From positions 1 through 31,744 of the forward strand of contig CAZNQW010000016.1 of assembly GCA_964575225.1 (NCBI GenBank): DNA of 31,744 nt, given 5' to 3'. How positions within the stretch are numbered: the first letter of the stretch is position 1; every line of letters begins with the position of its first letter. The notes beneath the pieces were generated by a model that had not been told where the DNA came from, ran no database searches, and saw only the letters and a program-made list of their open reading frames with translations. The stretch comes from CAZNQW01 sp964575225. GTDB lineage: Bacteria > Chloroflexota > Anaerolineae > JAAYZQ01. The translations under genes and the position numbers were made by a program. Positions 16,527-24,524 of the stretch are shown here, one piece after another.

Positions 16527-17687
16527 ATGAGTTTTCAATATAGGTTGCTTCAAAAAGATAGAGCCACTGAAGGGCGTTTGGGGGTGATGCGCACCCCCCA
16601 TGGCGAAATCGCTACCCCTGCCTTTGCTCCTGTGGGGACGCAGGCCACAGTCAAGACACTGGACCCCAGGGACCTGAGAGAGCTAGGCGCCGGGTTGATT
16701 TTGGCCAACACCTATCATCTGTATTTGCGTCCAGGCGCCGACTTGGTGGCAGAGATGGGCGGACTGCACGAGTTCATGGGTTGGGATGGTCCCATTCTGA
16801 CGGACTCGGGCGGATTTCAGGTGTTTAGCCTGGCGGAAAAACGCACCATTTCTGATGAGGGGGTATTGTTCCGCTCGCACATCGATGGGTCGAGGCACTT
16901 TTTTACACCCGAGATGGTAGTGGAGGTGCAGGAGAAGCTGGGTGCCGACATCATGATGTGTCTGGACGAATGCGCCGATCCGACGGACCGGGCGTATAAC
17001 GAGCGAGCCCTGCAGCGCACCCATGCTTGGGCCGAGCGCTGTCGGAGAGCCCAGAAACGAGCGGATCAGGTGCTTTTTGGTATTGTCCAGGGCGGAGTCT
17101 TTGCCGATCTCCGGGAACAGAGCGCCCGATATCTGACGGAACTTGATTTTCCAGGCTATGCCGTTGGCGGATTGTCAGTGGGCGAATCGAAGGAACAGAT
17201 GTACGCTATGCTCGAGGTTACGGCGCCGCTGTTGCCGGTTGAGCGCCCACGCTACCTGATGGGGGTGGGGGCGCCTGAGGATTTGCTAGAGGGGGTGGCG
17301 CGAGGGATCGATCTGTTTGACTGCGTCTTGCCGACGCGGCTGGCGCGCAACGGAGCGCTGTTCACCCGACAAGGGCGGTTGAACATTCGCAATGCCCGTT
17401 TTGAGGTCGATCCTTTGCCCATTGAGGAGGGCTGTGGTTGCTACACCTGTCGTAATTTTTCGCGGGCCTATTTGCGGCATTTGTTCAAGGCAGGAGAAAT
17501 GCTGGGCTATCGACTGACCACCATCCACAATGTGCATTTTTTGCTGCGTTTGATGGGCGATATCCGGGCAGCGATTGCCGATGGGACTTATGCCGAATTT
17601 AAAGAGCGCTTTTTGGCTGAGTATCCGATCATCCCGCACCAGGTGCGGGAGGAGAACCGACGGAAAAGGGGCAGCCGAAAAGCCTAA
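16527..17687 (+). CDS. tgt: Queuine/preQ1 tRNA-ribosyltransferase
   Basis: This 386-residue enzyme exchanges guanine 34 of GUN-anticodon tRNAs for preQ1, the entry step of queuosine modification. Diagnostic segments are ILTDSGGFQ with the general base Asp (D93), GIVQGG, GVGAPEDL, GIDLFDCVLPTRLARNG with the nucleophile Asp (D265), and the zinc site CGCYTC (C303, C305, C308) plus a downstream His. Full family length. The ATG at 16527 lies just behind an extended -10 promoter. uppP follows after 53 bp. Confidence 0.96.
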   Translation: MSFQYRLLQKDRATEGRLGVMRTPHGEIATPAFAPVGTQATVKTLDPRDLRELGAGLILANTYHLYLRPGADLVAEMGGLHEFMGWDGPILTDSGGFQVFSLAEKRTISDEGVLFRSHIDGSRHFFTPEMVVEVQEKLGADIMMCLDECADPTDRAYNERALQRTHAWAERCRRAQKRADQVLFGIVQGGVFADLREQSARYLTELDFPGYAVGGLSVGESKEQMYAMLEVTAPLLPVERPRYLMGVGAPEDLLEGVARGIDLFDCVLPTRLARNGALFTRQGRLNIRNARFEVDPLPIEEGCGCYTCRNFSRAYLRHLFKAGEMLGYRLTTIHNVHFLLRLMGDIRAAIADGTYAEFKERFLAEYPIIPHQVREENRRKRGSRKA

Positions 17688-17702
17688 CGTTCGGGCTGTC
17701 CC
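17668..17702 (+). terminator. Hairpin at the tgt 3' end
   Basis: GGGGCAGCCGAA (17668-17679) can pair with TTCGGGCTGTCCC (17690-17702) with one mismatch and one bulge; the tgt stop codon lies in the loop. Only a short TTT follows, so it could be a partial terminator or a processing hairpin between tgt and uppP. Confidence 0.4.
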
Positions 17703-17740
17703 TTTGGCACATACCATCACGAAAAGGAGATTGGTGCTTC

Positions 17741-18550
17741 ATGGACCTCATTCGGGCAATTGTGTTGGGTATTTTGCAGGGCGTGACCGAGTTTGTGCCG
17801 GTATCTAGTTCCGGACATTTGGTGCTGGTGCCCTGGTTGCTCAATTGGCCAGAACCTGGATTGGTTTTTGACACGGTAGTGCATTGGGGTACGTTGGTTG
17901 CGGTGTTGGTTTACTTTTGGCGAGATTGGTGGGCGCTGATCAAGGCCTGGGTTCAGGGTCTGATCCGTTGGGATTGGACGGATCGAAATGCCCGGCTGAT
18001 GTGGCTTCTGATTCTGGGGACAATCCCGGCCATGGTGATCGGGCTTTTGCTGGAAGACCTGTTCGAGTCGTTGTTCAGCCAGCCGGTTTGGGTGAGCCTC
18101 TTTCTCTTTGTCACCGCAGGCATCCTGATTGTAAGCGAAAGGTTGAGTGCGCGCAATCGCGGTGTGGAAAAGTTGGGTTGGGTGGATGCTTTGCTCATTG
18201 GATTGGGGCAGGCAGCGGCCATTGCGCCCGGAATCTCGAGATCGGGCTCGACGATGGGGGTGGGATTGCTTCGGGGGCTCGATCGGGCATCGGCGGCGCG
18301 CTTTAGCTTTCTTTTGTCCACTCCCATCATCTTGGGAGCCGGTGCTTTGCAGTTGTTGGATCTCTTTTCTGTTCCTGACCCTCTGGCCCAGGCGCCTGTG
18401 CTGGCTCTGGGATTTGTGATGGCTGCGGCCAGTGGGTATGCTTGTATCTCTGGTTTGTTGCGGTACCTGCAGCGGGGCAAGCTCTATCCCTTTGCGGTGT
18501 ATTGCGCTTTGTTCGGCGCGTTTTGCCTGATTGTAAGCATAGTGCGATAG
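17741..18550 (+). CDS. uppP: Undecaprenyl-diphosphatase (BacA/UppP)
   Basis: This 269-residue polytopic membrane protein dephosphorylates undecaprenyl diphosphate to recycle the lipid carrier for peptidoglycan and other envelope polymers. Family motifs are GILQGVTEFVPVSSSGHL near the N-terminus and PGISRSGST around residue 165, which hold the catalytic Glu/Ser/Arg groups. Alternating hydrophobic segments run throughout. The ATG at 17741 has AAGGAG about 11 bases upstream. The stop is only 16 bp from the start of the next gene, so the two are probably cotranscribed. Confidence 0.96.
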   Translation: MDLIRAIVLGILQGVTEFVPVSSSGHLVLVPWLLNWPEPGLVFDTVVHWGTLVAVLVYFWRDWWALIKAWVQGLIRWDWTDRNARLMWLLILGTIPAMVIGLLLEDLFESLFSQPVWVSLFLFVTAGILIVSERLSARNRGVEKLGWVDALLIGLGQAAAIAPGISRSGSTMGVGLLRGLDRASAARFSFLLSTPIILGAGALQLLDLFSVPDPLAQAPVLALGFVMAAASGYACISGLLRYLQRGKLYPFAVYCALFGAFCLIVSIVR

Positions 18551-18566
18551 CGGGGTGTATGGATCG

Positions 18567-19385
18567 ATGCGCATCTGGGAAAGGCGAGCCATCGGCATGG
18601 CCTGGGTTGGGCTGGCTCTGCTGGTTGTTTCGTGCGGCGAGCCTTTGGCCACACCGGCTCCGGCTTTTTTGACTGTGGACGGCTCGATGGACACGGTCGA
18701 GCTGGTGAGGATATTGGCCTCTCGGTACGAGCCAATGGTTGAGAACGTGCGGTTTGAGGTGACGGGACACGGCTCATCCTATGGCCTGAAAGCGCTCCAA
18801 TCGGGACAAGTGGACGTGGCCATGGTTTCGTGGCTGTCGGATGAGCTGGGGGATTCCTGGCAGGCTACGGCGATTGCCCGTGACGGTATCGCGGTCATTG
18901 TGCATCCCAGAAACTCGCTCGGTGGGTTGGGGCTGCTGCAACTCCAGGATTTGTTCTCTGGGCGGGCGTATGAGTGGCGGGCAGTGGGGGGCAACGCTGC
19001 CCTTGGACCGGTGCAGCCCATTAGCCGGGAAGAGGGGGCGGGTGTGCGAGCGGCATTTGAGGAATTGGTCATGGACACAAGGGAGGTCACGCCGCGCGCA
19101 ATGCTCTTTACCTCCCCGCAATCGATAGTCGACTATGTGGCCAGTCACCCGTCGGCGATAGGCTATGTGTCGATGGCCCATATCACCCCCGCGGTCAAGG
19201 TGCTGAAGGTGGAGGGTGAACTGCCCGTGCCCGAGACGGTTCGGCAGGGTGCCTATCCCCTGACGCGAGAGCTGTGGCTGGTTGCCCGCAAGCCCGTTAG
19301 GGCTGAAGTTCAGTCCTGGCTGGGCTATTGTCTGAGCCCGGCAGGTCAGCAGGTCGTAAGCCAGACTTTTGGGAGGGTGCGCTAG
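18567..19385 (+). CDS. PstS-like solute-binding lipoprotein
   Basis: This 272-residue protein has a lipoprotein signal (positively charged MRIWERR, hydrophobic stretch, lipobox-like VVSC followed by GEP) and a PBP-like domain resembling phosphate-binding PstS: GSMDT near the start, a GHGSSYGLKAL segment, DVAMVSW, and a C-terminal VSQTFGRVR. It would bind an anion outside the membrane. The ATG at 18567 is preferred over GTG 18555 because GGGGTG lies about nine bases before it. No ABC permease or ATPase gene is nearby, so the ligand and partner are unknown. Its stop overlaps the convergent Rrf2 gene's stop by 3-4 bases, leaving no room for a terminator between them. Confidence 0.78.
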   Translation: MRIWERRAIGMAWVGLALLVVSCGEPLATPAPAFLTVDGSMDTVELVRILASRYEPMVENVRFEVTGHGSSYGLKALQSGQVDVAMVSWLSDELGDSWQATAIARDGIAVIVHPRNSLGGLGLLQLQDLFSGRAYEWRAVGGNAALGPVQPISREEGAGVRAAFEELVMDTREVTPRAMLFTSPQSIVDYVASHPSAIGYVSMAHITPAVKVLKVEGELPVPETVRQGAYPLTRELWLVARKPVRAEVQSWLGYCLSPAGQQVVSQTFGRVR

Positions 19386-19831
19386 GGGGACGGGGTTTGT
19401 GTTTCGTCGCCGGTATGCGCCTTGGCCCTGGCGGCCTCGACGAGTTGTTCAAAGCTGGTTTCTCCCAGAAGGGAGGTGAGGCTTGTTTGAGCCTGACACC
19501 AGATGTCGTGGACGGGGCAATTTTTTTCCCTTGGACAGTGCTCCGGTTCGATCAAACAGCGATTGAGGTAGATGGGGCCTTCGAGGGCCTCTATCACGTG
19601 CAGTAAGGTGATTTCGGATGAGGGTTTGGCCAGGCAGACCCCCCCTCCGGCGCCCCGATAGGTGTTCACCAAACCCGCCAGAGCAAGCTGGCTTATGATT
19701 TTGGCCAGAAAGGGCATGGGGATACCTTGCCGGGCTGCAATCTCTTGAGTAGGCGCTCGTCCGTCGTCGCCCTGGAAGGCCAGATCGAGAATCACGCGAA
19801 CCCCATAGTCAGCCCGTCTGCTGATTTGCAT
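19382..19831 (-). CDS. Rrf2-family transcriptional regulator, probable Fe-S sensor
   Basis: This 149-residue winged-helix protein begins with MQISRRADYGVRVILDLA, the hallmark of Rrf2/IscR proteins, and has the recognition region QEIAARQGIPMPFLAKIISQL and the wing GGGVCLAKP. Four Cys (C92, C99, C105, C112) lie where IscR, NsrR and RsrR-type proteins hold an Fe-S cluster (IscR spacing C-x5-C-x5-C; here C-x6-C-x5-C-x6-C). It may therefore sense iron, redox or NO. It is divergent from the molybdenum-hydroxylase operon and the two promoters share -35 bases, so it probably controls that operon and itself. Confidence 0.9.
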   Translation of the reverse strand: MQISRRADYGVRVILDLAFQGDDGRAPTQEIAARQGIPMPFLAKIISQLALAGLVNTYRGAGGGVCLAKPSSEITLLHVIEALEGPIYLNRCLIEPEHCPREKNCPVHDIWCQAQTSLTSLLGETSFEQLVEAARAKAHTGDETQTPSP

Positions 19832-19875
19832 AGTGGATGGTCCCTTCCGTAGTGCGACGCAGGTGCAGAGTTGGA

Positions 19876-19890
19876 TCTGGACAAACCAGA
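19876..19890. promoter_or_regulatory. Inverted repeat TCTGG-N5-CCAGA, candidate operator
   Basis: A perfect 5-bp inverted repeat with a 5-bp centre lies just downstream of the predicted start of the Rrf2 transcript, in its 5' UTR. An autoregulatory operator is plausible; there is no direct evidence. Confidence 0.35.
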
Positions 19891-19902
19891 CCCAGTTTGC
19901 GC

Positions 19903-19931
19903 ATTATATCTGGGGGAAGATGTTTTGTCAA
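19903..19931 (-). promoter_or_regulatory. Consensus promoter of the Rrf2 gene
   Basis: On the minus strand TTGACA (19931-19926), 17 bp, TATAAT (19908-19903): a perfect consensus. The -35 overlaps the plus-strand -35 of the divergent operon by five bases. Confidence 0.8.
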
Positions 19932-19953
19932 ACCTGGGCTTGTTGGGTATAAT
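19925..19953 (+). promoter_or_regulatory. Promoter of the molybdenum-hydroxylase operon
   Basis: TTGTCA (19925-19930), 17 bp, TATAAT (19948-19953). The transcript would start near 19960, which rules out translation starts upstream of it and supports the ATG at 19996. Confidence 0.8.
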
Positions 19954-19995
19954 GGTGCAGGCGAAAACCGACACTCGCAGAGAGGAGCGGGAACG

Positions 19996-22191
19996 ATGAG
20001 AGGACAGGTCTTGGGCCGGAGGACCATTCGGCCCGATGCGGTGGACAAGGTGACAGGCCGCGCGCGTTTCCCGGGCGACCTTCAGATGGAAGGGGTATTG
20101 GCGATCAAGGTGCTTTTCAGCGAACGGCCCCATGCCGAGATCGTCGCGATAGACCCTTGTGAAGCCGAGCGCGTGCCGGGCGTAGTGGCCATCCTCACGC
20201 ACCGAGATGTCCCTGTAAACGAGTATGGGCTGATCTATAAGGATCAACCGGCGCTGAACGGCGACAAGGTGCGCTCGGTGTTTGATCGGGTGGCCCTGGT
20301 GATTGCCGAGAGCGAGCGTGCCGCCCGGAGAGCGCGGGACCTGATCCGGGTCGAATACAGGGACCTGCCAAGCGTTACCGATCCGCGTGAGGCGCTCAAA
20401 CCAGGCGCGCCTATTGTCCACGCTACCCATCCCGATAATATCGAGACCCACCAGCACATTCGCAAGGGCAATGTGGATGCGATTTTCGCTCGCGAGGATA
20501 TTGTGGTCGTCGAGTCGGATTACTTTACTCCTCATCAGGAACACGCTTATTTGCAGCCAGAAGCCGGGATTGGCTTTATCGATGACCAAGGTCGCGTCAC
20601 GGTCCATTCAGCGGGTCAGTGGTCCCATGACGACCAGCATCAGATTGCCCACATGCTGAACCTCCCTTTGGAACAGGTGCGCGTGATCTATGCGCCGGCG
20701 GGTGGGGCTTTTGGCGGGCGCGAGGATATGTCGGTGCAGCATCTGTTGGCTCTGGCTGCCTACTGGCTGGATCGGCGGGGGATCCATCGACCGGTCAAGA
20801 TCGTGTGGGACCGCAAAGAATCGTTCCGAGGGCACCATAAGCGCCATCCCTATTACATGCACTTTCGAACGGCTGCCAGCCGTGATGGCCAGTTGCTGGC
20901 GGTGGAAGGTACGATGATTGCCGATATCGGCGCCTATAGTTCGTCCAGCTCTGCGGTGTTGAACAATGCGGTGAGTGTGGCCACCGGGCCGTACGAAGTG
21001 CCCAACGTCAAGATCGATGGAACCAACGTATTTACCAACAATCTTGTCTGTGGGGCATTCCGGGGTTTTGGCTCCCTCCAGGCGACCTTTGCCGCCGAGA
21101 TGCAAATGGCCAAGCTGGCCGACGCGCTGGGGATGGATCCGGTGGTGTTGCGGATCAAGAACTCTTTGCACGATGGGTCGGTGTTGGCCACCCAAAGTGT
21201 AATCCCGCCCGCCGTTTCGGTGCGCGAGACGCTGGTGCAGGTGGCCGAGATCGCCGATTGGAGCCAGGAGGGAAGGCCTCGAACCGAGCCCTCGTCCCAA
21301 GACCAGGCGTTGAGGGGAGTGGGGGTGGCCGCCGGGTACAAGAACGTATGCTACAGCTTTGGTTTTCCCGACAAGTCGACTGCGCGCTGCGAACTGATCG
21401 GCGACCAGGAGCTGGAAGGGGCTGTGATCAAGACCGGGGTATCAGAAGTGGGGCAAGGGGTGCTGACGATTGTGGCCCAGATTGCTGCCGAGACCCTGGG
21501 CCTTCAGTACGAGCAGATCCGGGTGGTGAATGAGGATACATCTGAGGTGCCCGGTGCGGGAAGCTGTAGCGCTTCGCGGTTGTCGTTTATGGCCGGGAAT
21601 GCGGTCAAAATGGTATGTGAGGCAGCTCTCGAAGCGTGGCAGGCGGGTGAGCGGCCTGTTTCTGTGGAGCGGACGTACCGGGCGCGGGAAACGACCCTGT
21701 ATGATCCCGAGACAGGGGTATGCGATCCTCATGTGACCTATGGCTATGGCGCCCAGATCGCTGAGGTGGAGGTGCACCCGGAAACCGGGCAGGTGCGTCT
21801 CAAGAATGTGTGGGCGGCCCACGACGTGGGACGCGCCATCAACCCATTGCACGTCGAAGGACAAATCCATGGGGCCATTGCCCAGGCTCAGGGATGGGCG
21901 CTGCTCGAGGATTTCCTCATGCGGGATGGCCATCTGGCGACCGACAGTTTCGCCGACTATTTGATTCCGACGGTGTGGGATATGCCCGATGCGATCTATC
22001 CGCAGATTGTGGAAGTGGCCGATCCGCAGGGGCCGTATGGGGTGCGCGGCCTGGGTGAGATGCCGATGCTGGTCTTGGCGCCGGCCATTCTGGATGCGAT
22101 ACACGATGCGACGGGTATCTGGTTTAATAAACTTCCGGTGAGGGCTGAGGATGTGCTGCTGGCTCTCAAGGACAAGGGGGCAGCAGAGTGA
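19996..22191 (+). CDS. Xanthine-dehydrogenase-family molybdenum-binding (large) subunit
   Basis: This 731-residue molybdopterin-binding subunit of the molybdenum hydroxylase family (xanthine, CO and aldehyde dehydrogenases) would hydroxylate a small substrate with water as oxygen donor. Family marks are the N-terminal VDKVTGRARFPGD, the CGAFRGFGSLQ pterin-contacting loop (about 350-361), EVGQGVLTIVAQ, and GVRGLGEMP with the catalytic Glu (E688). It lacks the CoxL-type VAYRCSFR loop, so CO oxidation is unlikely; the substrate cannot be assigned. No FAD or [2Fe-2S] subunit genes are adjacent, which is unusual. The ATG at 19996 follows GAGGAG at eight bases; the frame is open to 19837 but that lies upstream of the promoter. 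The stop overlaps the next start (GTGA). Confidence 0.88.
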   Translation: MRGQVLGRRTIRPDAVDKVTGRARFPGDLQMEGVLAIKVLFSERPHAEIVAIDPCEAERVPGVVAILTHRDVPVNEYGLIYKDQPALNGDKVRSVFDRVALVIAESERAARRARDLIRVEYRDLPSVTDPREALKPGAPIVHATHPDNIETHQHIRKGNVDAIFAREDIVVVESDYFTPHQEHAYLQPEAGIGFIDDQGRVTVHSAGQWSHDDQHQIAHMLNLPLEQVRVIYAPAGGAFGGREDMSVQHLLALAAYWLDRRGIHRPVKIVWDRKESFRGHHKRHPYYMHFRTAASRDGQLLAVEGTMIADIGAYSSSSSAVLNNAVSVATGPYEVPNVKIDGTNVFTNNLVCGAFRGFGSLQATFAAEMQMAKLADALGMDPVVLRIKNSLHDGSVLATQSVIPPAVSVRETLVQVAEIADWSQEGRPRTEPSSQDQALRGVGVAAGYKNVCYSFGFPDKSTARCELIGDQELEGAVIKTGVSEVGQGVLTIVAQIAAETLGLQYEQIRVVNEDTSEVPGAGSCSASRLSFMAGNAVKMVCEAALEAWQAGERPVSVERTYRARETTLYDPETGVCDPHVTYGYGAQIAEVEVHPETGQVRLKNVWAAHDVGRAINPLHVEGQIHGAIAQAQGWALLEDFLMRDGHLATDSFADYLIPTVWDMPDAIYPQIVEVADPQGPYGVRGLGEMPMLVLAPAILDAIHDATGIWFNKLPVRAEDVLLALKDKGAAE

Positions 22192-22613
22192 CTACCACAG
22201 CCAAGGTGACCTGGGTGGAAGATGGACGATTTGTGGGCCAGGCTTCGTCGGGGCACGGCATCATCATCGACGGGAGTAAAGAAAAGCTGGGTCCCGCGCC
22301 CATGGAGTTGGTGTTGATGGGCCTGGTCGGCTGTACTGCGTATGATGTGATGGCAATCCTGCAAAAGAAACGCCAAAAGGTCACCGGGTTGGAGGTGAGC
22401 GCCCAGGCCGATCGGGCAGCCGAACCGCCCATGGTCTATACGCAGATCCACGTTGAATATGTGGTGCGGGGAGTGGGTGTCAAGACCAAGGCGGTGGAGG
22501 ACGCCATTCGCCTGTCGGAGGAGACCTATTGCTCGGCAGCGGCCATGTTGAATAAAACGGCGACCATCACGACTTCCTATCGGATTGTGGAGCAGGAATC
22601 GAGCGGGGTGTGA
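22188..22613 (+). CDS. OsmC/Ohr-family protein
   Basis: This 141-residue OsmC-like protein has the two conserved Cys of the family, C49 in VGCTAYDV and C115 in EETYCSAAAML, which form the thiol peroxidase centre in characterised members (reduction of organic hydroperoxides). The start is GTG 22188, overlapping the stop of the molybdenum-hydroxylase gene, with AGGGGG upstream; translation is therefore coupled. The YhfA-like subgroup is more likely than Ohr, because the ELVLMGLVGCTAYD region resembles it. The substrate is not known. Confidence 0.88.
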   Translation: MTTTAKVTWVEDGRFVGQASSGHGIIIDGSKEKLGPAPMELVLMGLVGCTAYDVMAILQKKRQKVTGLEVSAQADRAAEPPMVYTQIHVEYVVRGVGVKTKAVEDAIRLSEETYCSAAAMLNKTATITTSYRIVEQESSGV

Positions 22614-23410
22614 GCGCGGAGCGCAGGGCACTGAACCTGGAGGCTGTGCAGGAACGGCTGACTACGCGCTACGTGGGCCGCAACCTGGTCTTTCGGGCCG
22701 AAACCGGTTCGACCAACCAGGATGCCCGGAACCTGGCCGAGGCGGGAGCACCTGAGGGCACGCTGGTTGTCGCGGATTATCAGAACCAGGGGCGCGGCCG
22801 GTTCGACCGGCGTTGGGAGGCGCCCCCCGGCAGCAGTCTGCTGATGTCGCTGTTGTTCCGGCCAACCTTGGCCCCCGCTCAAATCCAGAGGCTGACGATG
22901 ATCTGCGGTCTGGCGTTGGTGGAGGCCATTGAGGCCGAATTGGGCCTGCAGGCCGGGCTCAAGTGGCCCAACGATCTGGTGATCGAGGGCAAAAAAGCTG
23001 CCGGTATGTTGGCTGAGACGGGCCTGACGGGAAATCGGTTGGATTTTGTGGTGGTGGGCATCGGTCTGAATGTGAATCTGGACCAGGCTCAACTGCCCGC
23101 TGGCCTCTCGTCTCCAGCCATCAGCCTTTCCGAAGCGACCGGGCATTTCGTGGATCGTGAGTCGTTGCTGTGCACCATTCTCCAGGCTGTGGAGCGCCGG
23201 TATGACGGGGTCAGGGCGGGCTTTTCACCTACGGTTGAATGGGCGGCGCGGCTGGTGACTCTTGGGCAGCAGGTGCGGGTTTCGGACGGGGATGAGACCC
23301 TTCTCGGTCTGGCCGAGTCGGTGGACGACGATGGAGCGCTGTGGCTGCGGTCGGGCGAGGGCCGGTTACACCGCGTGTTGGCCGGTGATGTGACCCTGCG
23401 GGCTTGTTGA
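22610..23410 (+). CDS. birA: Biotin-[acetyl-CoA-carboxylase] ligase, monofunctional
   Basis: This 266-residue biotin protein ligase activates biotin with ATP and attaches it to a lysine of biotin carboxyl carrier proteins. Motifs seen are ETGSTNQDA, the biotinyl-AMP loop GRGRFDRRW (61-69), KWPNDL (118-123) and the C-terminal SH3-like domain. There is no N-terminal helix-turn-helix, so it lacks the BirA repressor role. The start is GTG 22610, overlapping the OsmC stop as GTGA. It is the third gene of the Rrf2-divergent operon; a functional link to the molybdenum hydroxylase is not obvious. Confidence 0.94.
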   Translation: MSAERRALNLEAVQERLTTRYVGRNLVFRAETGSTNQDARNLAEAGAPEGTLVVADYQNQGRGRFDRRWEAPPGSSLLMSLLFRPTLAPAQIQRLTMICGLALVEAIEAELGLQAGLKWPNDLVIEGKKAAGMLAETGLTGNRLDFVVVGIGLNVNLDQAQLPAGLSSPAISLSEATGHFVDRESLLCTILQAVERRYDGVRAGFSPTVEWAARLVTLGQQVRVSDGDETLLGLAESVDDDGALWLRSGEGRLHRVLAGDVTLRAC

Positions 23411-23423
23411 TTCTCTCTTAAAC

Positions 23424-23452
23424 TTGACATTTCTTCTGTTCCGCGATATGCT
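23424..23452 (+). promoter_or_regulatory. Consensus promoter of the 39-residue membrane protein gene
   Basis: TTGACA (23424-23429), 17 bp, TATGCT (23447-23452), 14 bp after the birA stop. It is followed by AGGAGGAGG-like purines (from about 23469) and an ATG at 23483. Confidence 0.75.
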
Positions 23453-23482
23453 CTGTTTAGCAGATTCAGGAGGAGGAAGTCT

Positions 23483-23602
23483 ATGTTCGAGTCGCTGGAT
23501 GTTCGCCATTGGCTGGTGATTGCTCTGTTGATTCTGGTGAACGTGTTGGTTTTTGGCTGCATCATCCTGATCCTCACAAACCGCATTGCCTTTCCAATCT
23601 GA
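23483..23602 (+). CDS. Small single-span membrane protein (39 aa), unknown function
   Basis: The 39-codon frame reads MFESLDVRHW, then a hydrophobic segment of about 20 residues (LVIALLILVNVLVFGCIIL) and a short polar tail ending NRIAFPI. A strong Shine-Dalgarno (AGGAGGAGG, about seven bases upstream) and a promoter with a consensus -35 support a real gene despite the length. One Cys lies within the membrane segment. I do not recognise a family. It is independent of the birA operon and could be a small regulator or subunit of a membrane complex. Confidence 0.65.
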   Translation: MFESLDVRHWLVIALLILVNVLVFGCIILILTNRIAFPI

Positions 23603-23621
23603 CGGCTGGCCGAAGGGCCGT
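23602..23621 (+). terminator. Hairpin at the 3' end of the small membrane protein gene
   Basis: ACGGC (23602-23606) pairs with GCCGT (23617-23621), with an inner GCC/GGC possible. No T-tract follows, so termination is uncertain. Confidence 0.3.
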
Positions 23622-23708
23622 AGTGCATCTTGTGGGTTGTGGAATGGGCCGATGTCCAGTGGGTGGTTGTCGCTGCCAGCTTGCGAACTGGCGTATCGGT
23701 GGTAGATC

Positions 23709-23717
23709 TGGTATAAT
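23709..23717 (+). promoter_or_regulatory. Extended -10 promoter of the next gene
   Basis: TGGTATAAT is a full extended -10 (TATAAT at 23712-23717). The -35 at the right distance is weak. It lies 51 bp before the ATG at 23768. The rest of 23622-23767 shows no gene. Confidence 0.55.
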
Positions 23718-23767
23718 GGGCGCTGTTGCTTCGCCCTAGATTGCGAAAGGATCGGACCACCTGATTG

Positions 23768-24436
23768 ATGAAGAAACTTGAGTTTGTGCGTCGATTCCAT
23801 CGGGAGTTCAAGGCCGTTGTGCGGTTGGCTCCCTGGTTCTTGATTGCGATATTGATCACGTTTGGCTTGCTCCGCGCCGATTTGGCTGCCACTGGAGCGC
23901 TCTTTCAATCCCCGGAAGGGACCTTTCAGTCTCCTGCATTGCCCACGGCGGAGCCCGTAGTACCACCCACCGCGGCACCGACCCAACCACCGGCGGTGGC
24001 GGAACCCACGGTGCCCGGCTCGGAGGCCGCGCCCATTGTGACGGCGACGGTGGAAATGACGGTTACGATGCCACCCACGGTCTTGCCTGTGGAGACGGCC
24101 CCTACTGTGGGTGTACCCACGAATACACCCGAGGTGCTGGAAACGCCCGAGGTTGTCCCCGAGACGCCGGAGCCAGAGCCAACCGATGCCTCCGACCGAT
24201 ATGCGGAGGGCGACTCGGGGCTGAAATTTGAATGGAGTATGCTGTTCGATTCGGTGGCGCTGGGGCTGACCTATGTGTGGCTGGCGTGTGGGGTGTTGAT
24301 TCTGCTCGGCATCCCGGCCTTTTTCGGAATGCTGTGGCTGGTCAGCCGCCGGTTGCAGCCGCAGGTCGGAGCAGAGGGCTATGAGGAGGAATCATTCCTT
24401 GAAGGGGATGAGGAGACCGATTCATTCTCCGAGTAG
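23768..24436 (+). CDS. Membrane protein with extracytoplasmic Pro/Thr/Val-rich stalk
   Basis: This 222-residue protein of no recognised family has a basic N-terminus, a first membrane segment (about 20-37, APWFLIAILITFGLL), a Pro/Thr/Glu/Val-rich low-complexity region (about 50-135), a second membrane segment (about 165-195, rich in Leu/Val/Gly and containing a Cys) and an acidic C-terminal tail (EEESFLEGDEETD). The likely topology is a looped-out stalk between two spans with both ends in the cytoplasm. A TTG three bases upstream could also serve as start. Such Pro/Thr stalks recur in three later genes of the window. Confidence 0.7.
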   Translation: MKKLEFVRRFHREFKAVVRLAPWFLIAILITFGLLRADLAATGALFQSPEGTFQSPALPTAEPVVPPTAAPTQPPAVAEPTVPGSEAAPIVTATVEMTVTMPPTVLPVETAPTVGVPTNTPEVLETPEVVPETPEPEPTDASDRYAEGDSGLKFEWSMLFDSVALGLTYVWLACGVLILLGIPAFFGMLWLVSRRLQPQVGAEGYEEESFLEGDEETDSFSE

Positions 24437-24524
24437 CGGTTCTATGAACCTTTGAGGTGAACAAACGCGGGTGTCCCTGATGGATGGGGCCCCGCGTTGT
24501 CGTTGGAGGATCGATCGAAGGCAG

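Noticed and set aside
19837..19995. Upstream start for the molybdenum-hydroxylase subunit
   Set aside because: It lies upstream of the predicted promoter and overlaps the divergent regulatory region; a good ribosome-binding site fits ATG 19996.
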